DNA of 64,000 nucleotides from Branchiostoma lanceolatum (taxonomy: Eukaryota; Chordata; Leptocardii; Amphioxiformes; Branchiostomatidae): contig NC_089736.1 of the NCBI RefSeq assembly GCF_035083965.1, positions 2,152,501-2,216,500 on the forward strand, given 5' to 3'. Every line of letters begins with the position of its first letter. Positions within the stretch are counted from its first letter, which is position 1. Shown here piece after piece: positions 52,586 through 62,459 of the stretch. Below the pieces are notes generated by a model that did no database searches, was not told the DNA's origin, and was given only the letters and a program-made list of their open reading frames with translations. A program made the position numbers and the translations under genes.

Positions 52586-55500
52586 ATGGCTGCCGCAGTG
52601 TTCAGGTGGATATCTGAGTCCGTCCCGGAGATTTTGCAGATCTCTGGGCTGACTCTGCAGTCTTTTTTCGTCTTCTTGGCGGCCTTTCTCCTGGCATATT
52701 TTCTGTTGAAGCGCCCAAGAAACCTTCCTCCATACCCGGCAGGACGTGTGCCTGTTCTCGGGCACCTCCTCGCCTTGGGCCGAGCGCCTCACCTCAAGCT
52801 GGCGGCGTGGAGGCGGCAGTACGGGGACGTCTTCACCGTCAGGATGGGGATGGAAGATGTGGTGGTTCTGAACGGCTACACTGCCGTCAAGGACGCGCTC
52901 GTGGACAGGTCCGAGCTGTTCGCGTCCAGGCCGCCGAACTACCTGTTTGATGTGGCAGCTGGTTTTGGAAAAGGTAAGACCAAGGACATTATATAATGTC
53001 CTTGGTAAGACATTGCCTTTCCCTTCTTCTTTCGAAACTTGTTGCAGTATACTGTATAGGAATATTCGTTTTTGTATCCATACATATATATGCACTAAGA
53101 GAAGAAACAGGAGAAAGTGTACACCTTCTTCCTCCATACCCTACAATTGGGCAAAACTAAGAACGACGCTGTTACCTCCCCCCCCCCCCCCCCAACGTAC
53201 GTATATCAATAAAGATTACAGGTACAGGTATTTTTCCATAGGTACACTACAGTATAGCTAGTCATTAGGAAATAGCATTTCACGAAGACAATGTGCTAAA
53301 TCAAGAGTTGTCTGGAACGTCTTGAGTGAGAAAGTTCAAATTCTAAATGCAACATTTGTGACCTACACAGAAGGGGGCATTCATATTTAATAACGTATCA
53401 AAAGCGTCTTCTTTTTTTTCCTGAAGATGTAGTTGGTGCACGATGGGGGACGGAGTTCAAGCAGAAAAAGAAGTTCGCTACCGCCGCCCTGAGGAACCTG
53501 GGCATGAAGGTCGGGACTGGCAGCTTTGAGGAGAACATCCGAGTGGAGGCGAAATATCTTCGAGATAGGGTAAGTTGAAATATCAAAATATCATATCTCC
53601 TGTAAGTATATTATCATAAAGGTAGATATCGTTGACCAATCAGAAGGCTCCATTTGCGGGTCTGTAATCTTCATACAGAAAAGTAGGTCTGTAAACGTCG
53701 TATGGGCCCGCGGGTTTGTGAACTTCGTACGGAGCCGGTGTTCGAACGTTACCATTAAATGACAGGGGGTTTTGTTTTTAGATTTCATGTTAAGACAAAT
53801 ACTACACAAATCAAATACAACACAAAGTACTACTACAGTGTAAATACTATATGGACAATGGCTATATGATAATAACGTTAATGACCCGCTTTCCTTCGGT
53901 CTACACGGTGTGATAAGGCATGGTCGTTCATATAACCACCTCATAAAGTGCCTCGGTCGCGATAGGAACGACCATGCCTTATCACATCGTATAGACCGAA
54001 GGAAAGCGGGTCATTAACCCTATATTAGCGTATCATGCTTTCAGCCTGAATGTCTGCTGGACAAATTTGTCACATTGCTGGTGATGATGGAAATCTATTT
54101 AGATTGCAGAACACAAGGGAGAACCCATTGACATCGCTCATGACGTCACCGTGACGGTGGCAAACGTCATCTGCTCCATGGCGTTCGGGAAGCGGTACGA
54201 CTACGAGGATGAAACGTTCCGCGAGCTCTCGGAGGCGGTTGTCACGGTGATGTATGAGGTTGGAGCAGGACAGATCATCAGCGTCTTCCCTTTGCTACGG
54301 TTCGTTCCTGGAGGTCAGTACATAACTTTTTAATTTTTTTTTAAGCCCCGGTTATGCTTCGGTCCCAATTTAAAAGTCTCATGCTGATGTTTTCTACCAT
54401 TATTGCCATGCACAGTGAACCGAGCCAGCTTGAGGCTATCTGAACAACTCGCCAAGATCAAACATGTGTTGAAAGAAGAAATTGCTCACCATCGGGAACG
54501 TCTGGATCGCGAGAACCCGCGAGACTTCCTCGACTTCTGCCTGCTGGAGCTTGAACAGCAGGAAAAGGTGGACGGTATGACGGAGGAGAATGTCATGTAC
54601 ATGTCTGTGGATTTCTTCGTTGGGGGAATAGACACCACCACCAACACACTGCTGTGGAGTCTTCTCTACATGACTTTGAACCCCGACATCCAAGATAAGG
54701 TAATTATCAGCACAAAAAGTTACACGGCATTTCTCAGACTCAGTAGAGTCTGACGATTACTTAAACTCTAGGCTTCAGTATTTATTTACAACATTTTCCC
54801 TTCCTTTGCAAACGATATTGACCGCCAGTCATGATTACTCCACACTTTTCTTGTGACTTCTAGAAAGCCTTAAGATGTTTATAAGGATTGGCTCAATACA
54901 ATTTTGCTTTAACAGGTGCTTTTCTTGTGACTTCTAGAAAGCCTTAAGATGTTTATAAGGATTGGCTCAATACAATTTTGCTTTAACAGGTGCTTTTCTT
55001 GTGACTTCTAGAAAGCCTTAAGATGTTTATAAGGATTGGCTCAATACAATTTTGCTTTAACAGGTGCAGCAGGAGCTTGATGCCGTTGTTGGCGAGAGTC
55101 TGCCCGCCCTGTCCCACCGTTCCCAGCTGCCCTACGTGAATTCCTGTCTGCTGGAGGTAATGAGGATCCGCTCAATTCTACCCTTCGCAGTTCCTCACGC
55201 CACCACTGAGGCCGTCAAAGTCCTTGAGTTTGACATTCCCGAAAGCACTCAGGTATGCTTGTTTTGATATGTACCATAGGATTGCACATTCATTTTGCAC
55301 TGTTGCTGACATATTTCAGAAATAAGGAATCTAGTGGCACAGCGGCTTATTCCGACTCAGATGATGATATAGATGATTGCAGTCTTCGCCCCCTCTGGTA
55401 GAACATACAGAAAGTGCAGTGCACAAACACACACGCGCGCGCCCACACACACACTCGCGCGCACACACAGACACACGCACAAACACGCGCACGCACACAC

Positions 55501-56244
55501 AGACACACGCACGCACACACACGCACACAGACGCACAAACACACACACGCACACACACCACCATACATACACATTCACGCACACACGCACAAACGCCTAC
55601 ACACACATGCACATACACGTGGGGGCGCGCATGAAAACTCCCTCAGGGGTACCGGTAAAGTGATAAAAGCTTCGCAGAAAGCTGTTTTCAATACCTTATC
55701 CAGTGTCTTTTAGTCAGGGCAAAGTACAAACCTGTTGATAGTTTTACTGCATAACTGCAATATGTCTGACTATTGACCGTAGGTTTCATCTTTGATCCAG
55801 GTGCTGATGAACCTATACTCCCTCCACAAGGACCCCGCCTACTGGCCTGATCCGGACCGGTTTAACCCCGAAAGGTTTCTGGACACGGAAGGCAACGTCA
55901 TCAACAAGCCTGAATCTTTTCTGCCTTTTTCAGGAGGTAACTATCAGGGTTAGAGTTGTTTTTATTGCACGTATGTGACAAGAGCAATGCTGTCACATCC
56001 TCTTTGCTATGATCACACAAATTAACAGTTGGCTGGTCTAACTACTCGGCACTCTATATTTCTAGGCCGACGTGTGTGTCTTGGTGAGCAACTGGCCAGG
56101 ATGGAACTTTTCCTGTTCTTCTCGACCCTGCTGCAGTCCTTCACCTTCAAGACGCCAGAGGGCGCTCCTCCTCCAAACGCTGACGGCGTCTTTGGTCTGT
56201 CGTTGGCCCCGCATCCGTTCCAGCTCTGTGCGATACCGCGTTAG
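52586..56244 (+). CDS. Cytochrome P450, CYP2 family-like (copy E)
   Basis: Exons: 52586-52973, 53427-53569, 54103-54313, 54416-54699, 55064-55252, 55801-55936 and 56066-56244; 509 residues. Exon 1 is one codon longer than in the others. Motifs are LPPYP, I-helix GGIDTT (fits (A/G)Gx(D/E)T but differs from AGTETT in the siblings), EVMR, PERF and [11 protein letters not shown] with Cys455. The C-helix reads FKQKK. Intron 4 ends in three tandem 74-bp copies, each with its own acceptor; only the last keeps the frame. A 26-bp perfect palindrome follows the exon 1 donor and ends in a second GTAAGA. Intron 2 carries a TTAA-flanked hairpin. The start is the ATG matching the paralogues ([17 protein letters not shown]). 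Confidence 0.92.
53166..53193. repeat. Poly-C tract in intron 1 of P450 E
   Basis: A run of about 20 C bases (CCTCCCCCCC...CCCAACG), prone to length error in sequencing. Confidence 0.9.
53878..54017. mobile_element. Hairpin MITE with TTAA ends in intron 2 of P450 E
   Basis: A 140-bp foldback: TTAATGACCCGCTTTCCTTC...GGCATGGTCGTTC and its complement ending GGGTCATTAA. Arms are about 52 bp with a few mismatches. TTAA at both outer edges would fit a piggyBac-type target duplication, but it could also simply be part of the inverted repeat. Confidence 0.85.
54845..55063 (+). repeat. Three 74-bp tandem copies carrying splice acceptors
   Basis: The unit CTTTTCTTGTGACTTCTAGA ... TTTTGCTTTAACAGGTG starts at 54845, 54919 and 54993, with virtually identical copies. 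Each ends in TTTGCTTTAACAG, the acceptor of exon 5. Use of either upstream acceptor would add 74 or 148 bases and break the frame. Confidence 0.95.
55422..55620. repeat. CA/CG-rich imperfect microsatellite in intron 5 of P450 E
   Basis: ACACAC with frequent GCGC and ACGC interruptions over about 200 bp. Confidence 0.95.
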
Positions 56245-57306
56245 TTACTTTCACCAAGGCGGTTTAGTATTAGGGGCGTGCATGACTGAAAAAGCCGTAG
56301 AAGTAGGCAAGATTAAGAAACAAATGATAATTATGTGGTTTGGAAAAAGGAGATAGTGATTTCATATTTGTGACACATGCGAGTTATGTAGTAGGTACAT
56401 TAAGTCAAATATCATACACATGAGGTGATTTCCATAGTTCATAATACTGCCTAGAGATGGTATGGGATTGTCGAACTCTATGCTGAGTTGTAAAAGGTAG
56501 GGGTCACTTAAAGCACAAAAAAAAATCATTGTTCCACCGTTTTAGTAGACACGATGTATGGAAACACATACTTGAGCACATTTTTAGAAGACCAATCTAT
56601 TCTATGTACTTCTAGCTATAACACAGATAACTTAGTAACTTCAGTCATTGTCAATGCAAGCATGATGATATACTGTCATATCCGGATGCTTTGGTCTCGT
56701 TTTTGGAATCAGTTACAAAACTGTGTGCCGCCTTGTGATATACCAGAATTTATCTCATTGAATAAGAATGCCACATTTACATACTGCATGTGATAGTCCC
56801 TAAATCGTAGGGCAGTTCATAAGAAGCTGCCTTTTTACAATAAGCAAATGTTTTCATCTTCCACCAGTTCGTGACAAAATGGGCAATCCTTTGGATCAAC
56901 AGAAGTTTCTTCTTTATATGTTCAATTTCTGACTTCCATCTTAGCTTTGTGATCACATCTATCAAGTCCTGTTTACTTTTTCTCCAGTTTGGTTGCGGGA
57001 GGAACAAATGTGTAAGGCAAGGTTACCTTAACCCCACCTGGTGAACAATGAATATTAGTAACTTAGACTGTCAACATTTACGACATACAGGTTATTTGCC
57101 TATTTTTGGCATGTTGACCACCGTCGGAGGGCAATGAGATTTGTTTTTTTATTTCGAAATCAGGCGAAAATTAATGAGCGCGCTGATGTCATCCATGAAA
57201 ATTACTTGCTGTGGCCTAATGACGTAGTCGTCGGACGACCTCGTATGTCCACCGGCAACAAGGGTCTTGCGCACGCGCAAATATGTTGTCTGCATTCTTG
57301 ACAAAA
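56245..57306. other. 3' flank of P450 E and upstream region of P450 F
   Basis: 56585-56715 resembles the 3' flank of D (CATTGTCAA, TGTCATATCC and CTCGTTTTTGGAATCAGTTA). Directly upstream of F the DNA is GC-rich with TTGCGCACGCGCAA (57267-57280), a palindrome with a CACGC core of the type bound by bHLH-PAS (AhR/ARNT) factors; regulation by them is speculation. No TATA box is obvious. Confidence 0.45.
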
Positions 57307-60300
57307 ATGGCCGTAATTGTCAGCTGGATAACTGAGTCCGTCCAGGAGATTTTACAGTTCTCTGGGCTGACTCTGCAGACATTTCTCGTCTTTTGTATGG
57401 TTTTCCTCCTGGCATGCGCCCTCGTGAAGCGTCCCAGGAACCTGCCTCCTTACCCGGCAGGACGTGTGCCTGTTCTCGGGCACCTCCTCGCCTTGGGCCG
57501 GGAACCTCCTCTAAAGCTGACGGAGTGGAGGCGGCAGTACGGGGACGTCTTCACCGTCAGGATGGGGATGGAAGATGTGGTGGTTCTGAACGGCTACACT
57601 GCCGTCAAGGACGCGCTTGTGGACAGGTCCGAGCTGTTCGCGTCCAGGCCGCCAAACTACCTGCTTGACGCGATTGTTGGTTGCGGAAAAGGTGACTGTT
57701 CTTTCCCTATTAATTTTTCCTTATCCAGAGGGGAAAATTGTCTTTCTTTGACACACCACCCGACTGCTAGCATGCTACTACAGTTTAGCTTCGTGAAAGA
57801 GCAGATCTTGAGGAAACTACGGATCACCTGTTTCTCTACGCCCTGAGGGCAAGAGTTATTTCTTTCCAAGATATATATAGAAGGCGCAGAGATATGGGTC
57901 AGTGACAAAATTGCGCTTGTAACGTTTGGTAACATAAATTCGGGATTTTTCCGATAATGGTTGACTGAAATCAATCTAGCAGAACAATAAACAATCATTT
58001 TTTTCTATTTTTCTGTCAGTATCATGCACTATCTTTGCACTAATCATATATATGGTAGATTTTGTCTCTAGTCGTGCTGACACCATAATATTTCAACTTG
58101 AAACTACCTCCGCCGCACTCACAATGACGGTGCTGTCGGACAGGGGGGCACATTAATTCGGGAGAGAAGATTCGTCTTGAATATCTTACCGCTAATCACA
58201 TTTTATACAGCAGCTATTCGTTCCATCCTTGGCTTGAGAAGAGTGCTATGGATATAGACGTGTCCAAGTAAAAAAAATACACGAAAAAACGGCCGTACCG
58301 CACGCATCAGGCCTTCGGGAACAACCCGTGTGTTGAGTCGGTAGAACGTCACTCAAAGTTCACCCCCACCGTCATGGAAATTTGTACATTATTCATCGGG
58401 GCGTTAGCTGGATGCCGTAGAAATGGTAATACTACTAAGTCCACGTGTTTCTGCTTGTGCTAAGAGCAAACTTTGAGGAAAATATCGCCATCAGTCCACT
58501 ATCACACACAACATTTAGACAAAAAAGTGTTCCTCGCAAACGTTTGTCGTCTGCCGAATAGCAGGATTCTGGGTAACGAATATGGCGGCGGGAAAATTCA
58601 CCTTAGTGCCGTAGCCATTGGTTGTAGCAACAAAGAGGCGTTTTAATTTGATGATTAATCACACTTAGAGTCCAGTTGTAGGTTAGCAAAAGAGATTCTA
58701 ATAAGTTGTATTGTAAATAATTGTGTTTAGCAGGAAGCGGATGTGACATTTGTCTTATAAACCAGCGAACAACTATGTACATATAATTCTCCCACGAAGC
58801 CCTCAGACTGTGACAATAAGGGACGGAGAGTTTTTGACGTAGCCAACTTCTAATGCATGGTTATCGAAGCTTTTCAGACAGTGTTCTGAATGCGTTAGTC
58901 TGTCAAGTTTGCATTTCTAGCGGTATTACTGATGTTGCATCTAGCACATATCCCTAAACACCCCGTTTTCGAAAAATCCCGAATTTAAGTACCCCGCGAA
59001 TTTATGTTACCCAACGTTACTCGTCTAAAGCGTGCTAGCGCAGATCTAGACAACCCCAATGGCTCTCTTTATACGTACCTATAGGACAGTTGGCAAGAAT
59101 GGGGTGTAGATCTATACTCCAAAGACTGGAAAGAGATAGATGGCCTCTTTCTTCAATATGGGACAACCTATATGCTAATGCCCTAGATATGTGTGTACGG
59201 TGGATTATATATTAACGACCCACTGCCCATTCGTCTACGGCATGAAGCAACGGTCTTTGGAGCCTTTACCTTTTACCGTCATACTCAACCTGTACTGCAC
59301 AGTTTACATTGCAATCTTTTTGAAATAAGACGTCTTCGTTTTTTTTCTTAAGAAATCGTTTCTGCACGCTGGGGGCCCGAGTTCAAACAGAGAAGGAAGT
59401 TCGCTACCGCCGCCCTGAAGAATCTGGGCATGAAGGTCGGACGTGGCAGCATTGAGGAGAAGATCCGAGAGGAGGTGAACTGTCTCCGCAACAGGGTAAG
59501 AGTAGATCAAATATGGATCTTTGTTTTACTTCAACCCAAGTGTAAGGTACTAAATGTCTGTTTGTTTGTCTGTGTCTGTGTGTGTGTGTGTGTGTGAGTG
59601 TGCGTGTGTGTCTGTCTGTGTGCGTTTGTGTGTGTGTGCCTCTGTGTGTGTGTCTGTGTGAGTCTGTCTCTCTCTCTCTCTCTCCCTCTCTCTCACTCAC
59701 TCTCTCTGTGTGTGTTTCTGCGATATACGTGGTCCACAATATACACATACACAATACAGTTAGTGTACTATCGTTCAGCCTTAGTGCTATGTTGTGTTCG
59801 TCTGTGGAACTGGAAGACTTGCAAAGCAGTATGGGTAAGGGGTAAAGTCTGCTGCCAGTTCTGAATTTCTTTGTTTTGATACTGTTTGCCGCTGTTCTGG
59901 TTGATCAAAGTAAACTCGGTCGTTTAATGAGATTTTGTTATTTGAATAGTTGCCATGTAATGAACTAAACAGCATGCCTTCCTATCGTGTTCAGATTACA
60001 GAATACGATGGACAGCCCTTTGACATCTCAAACGACCTGAGCGTGGCAGTTGCAAACATCATCTGCTCCATGGCGTTCGGGAAGCGCTACGAGTACGGGG
60101 ACGAAACGTTCCGAGAGCTCCTGGAGGCGGTGATGAACGTCATCGCCGAGCTGGGAGCGGGGCAGATCATCAGCGTCTTCCCTCTGCTGCGTTTCGTTCC
60201 CGGGAGTGGGTAACATCTAATGCACTCGTTTGTTCATCTTTAGTTTACGGAAAGTTGCAACGCTAAAATAACCATATTTCAACATTTCAACACAGAGACA

Positions 60301-60315
60301 CACACACGGACATAG

Positions 60316-60356
<41 letters not shown>

Positions 60357-62459
60357 TACACACACACACAGAGACATACATGCAGACACACACACACTCG
60401 CACACACACACACATACACACAGAGAGACATGGATGCACATACATTCACACACACATATATACACACGCACACACTCACATATCCTCACACAAAATTGGA
60501 CAAAACAGACAAGTCTGCAAAACATTATGTTGACAGCTATCGTGTCAGGAGAACCCTTTGCCAGGTTTTTATGTCCTGTCCTTTATTCCTAGTAAACCGA
60601 GCATATATGGAGGTGCTCAAACAGAACGCCAAGATCCACGGAGTGCTGTGGGATGAGATATCTCGTCATCGCGAAAACCTGGATCGCGAGAACCCGCGAG
60701 ACTTCCTCGACTTCTGTCTGCTTGAGCTTGAACAGCAGGAAAAGGTGGACGGTCTGACGGAGGAGAACATCATGTACATGGCCCAGGATCTGTTCTTCGC
60801 AGGAACCGAGACATCTACTAACACACTGATGTGGAGTCTACTCTACATGACTTTGAACCCCGACATCCAAGATAAGGTATTCGTTACCAACCTATAGAAC
60901 ATGACAACCTTATTCTTCTGCTTTGTATCTGTATCTGTATCTATATAGCCAGTAAAACCGCCATTAGGCACAACGCACCAGCTTCGAAGCTTTGAAGTCA
61001 CATTCGGACCGAACATTGAAGTGGTTACACGAGAAATGAGGTTTAATGCTCAAAAAAGTCTCTGATAAAACATATGTAACATAGACGCATCATACAGTCT
61101 TCCAACACAAGATGATCCCCACACGGTGACCACCTTTCATCATTAACGGCGGTTTTGTCCACACAGATACAACAGGAGCTTGATGCCGTTGTTGGTAAGA
61201 GTCTGCCCACCCTGTCCCACCGTGCCCAGCTGCCCTACGTGAATGCCTGTCTGCTGGAGGTCATGAGGATCCGCCATATCGCTCCACTCATAATTCCTCA
61301 CGCCACGACTGAGACCGTCAAAGTACAGGGATACGACATCCCCGAAGGAACTCAGGTACTTTTAGTTTGTGATGTGTGAATCATATTTTCTGAATATGAT
61401 ATGTAATAGAAACCAGTGCTGTACGTGGATCATAGTCTCCAAGCAGACCTACGGGTTGCAAAGACCGTATCCAACTGGCAGAAGGAGTTTTTATGGCAAC
61501 TCGTGTTACTTCTGGATACAGTCTTTGCAACCCGTAGGTCTGCTTGGAGGCTACATGGATCCCGCGTTGTCATTGCCATCACTTTTTACAGGTCCCTTAG
61601 ATTATTTTCCAATTGACTCAAATTGATGCTATTAATCTTTTCTTGGTATGCTTGGTCTAGGTGTTGTTGAACATGTACTCCCTCCACACGGACCCCGCCT
61701 ACTGGCCTTATCCGGACCGGTTTGACCCCGAAAGGTTTCTGGACGCGGAAGGGAACGTCATCAACAAGCCTGAGTCCTTCATGCCTTTTGGAGGAGGTAA
61801 GCGTAATAAATAGATCGCATTTTACTAGTACATGTATTAGGATTGATGATTTTTATTGCTGATGTATGGTTCATCTTACCGTGTGAATCGCACGGAAATT
61901 ACCGTGTGAATCGCACGGAGTACATGTTTTGGTGTGTTTATTTGAGTCGGTGTGTGTCCGCAGGTATTATCTCCATGAAAAATGGAGATATAGTTTTGGG
62001 TGCGTCTATGTGTGTTTGTCTGTTTGTCAGTTTGTGTTTCCGCACTACTGTAGTCAGCATAACTCAGGAACCTCTTGATGGATTACGATGAAATTTGGTA
62101 TGTGGGCAGGTGTTGTGAAGCCGAAGTTCAAGGTTGCTTTGGGCCCCCTGGTATGTGACCTTGGTACTGCAGCATAACTTCCATTTTTGTATCTCTTGAC
62201 CTGGACATGCTATGGTCTTGATTTTTTGGTGGCGGATAGATGTTTAATCTGATTTCATTTTGTGCTATTTCTAATTCTAGGGCGACGTGGGTGTCTGGGT
62301 GAGCAGCTGGCCAGGATGGAACTTTTTCTGTTCTTCTCGACCCTGCTGCAGTCCTTCACTTTCAAGGCGCCAGAGGGCGCTCCAACTCCTCGCTCGGATG
62401 GCATCTTTCGCATGACGTTGACGCCGCATCCGTTTGAACTCTGTGCGATTCCGCGTTAG
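57307..62459 (+). CDS. Cytochrome P450, CYP2 family-like (copy F)
   Basis: Exons: 57307-57691, 59353-59495, 59995-60205, 60593-60876, 61167-61355, 61661-61796 and 62281-62459; 508 residues. An in-frame ATG 24 bases upstream exists, but 57307 matches the paralogous starts ([16 protein letters not shown]). Motifs are LPPYP, I-helix AGTETS, EVMR, PERF and [11 protein letters not shown] with Cys454. The C-helix reads FKQRR. The exon 3 donor is GTGGGT, and the split codon at that join is ATA (Ile) where the siblings have GTN (Val). Introns are loaded with insertions: a 1.09-kb transposon (intron 1), CA/GT microsatellites (introns 2 and 3), a hairpin MITE (intron 5) and a dispersed repeat (intron 6). 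None disrupts a splice site. Confidence 0.92.
57927..59013. mobile_element. 1.09-kb non-autonomous DNA transposon in intron 1 of P450 F
   Basis: Ends TGGTAACATAAATTCG (57927-57942) and CGAATTTATGTTACCCA (58997-59013) are inverted, and the match extends inward to GGGATTTTT / AAAAATCCC. ACGTT precedes the left end (57922-57926) and follows the right end (59014-59018), a probable 5-bp target duplication. The interior has no long reading frame. Confidence 0.85.
59571..59722 (+). repeat. GT then CT microsatellites in intron 2 of P450 F
   Basis: Imperfect TGTG repeats merge into TCTCTCTC near 59669-59700. Confidence 0.95.
60297..60482 (+). repeat. CA microsatellite in intron 3 of P450 F
   Basis: ACAC repeats with GACATA and TGCA interruptions over about 185 bp. 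Confidence 0.95.
61433..61553. mobile_element. Hairpin MITE in intron 5 of P450 F, sister of 28626
   Basis: Same arms as 28626-28749 (TAGTCTCCAAGCAGACCTAC, GGTTGCAAAGACCGTATCCA), with more decay near the loop. Flanks CGTGGATCA and CATGGATCC match at 7 of 9 bases, consistent with an older 9-bp duplication. Confidence 0.9.
61961..62235 (+). repeat. Probable dispersed repeat in intron 6 of P450 F
   Basis: Starts at an inverted pair TATCTCCATG AAAAATGGAGATA and continues TTTCCGCACTACTGTAGTCA, GCATAACTC and GATGAAATTTGGTATGTG. I recognise this style of block as common in invertebrate repeats from memory only. A TCACCTCCATG...TTTGTGGTTCCG block at 63895-63955 may be related. Confidence 0.4.

Noticed and set aside
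55373-55713. His/Thr-rich frames in P450 E intron 5
   Set aside because: They arise from a CA/CG microsatellite.
57283-57306. Upstream ATG of P450 F
   Set aside because: It would add eight residues absent from all paralogues before the membrane anchor.
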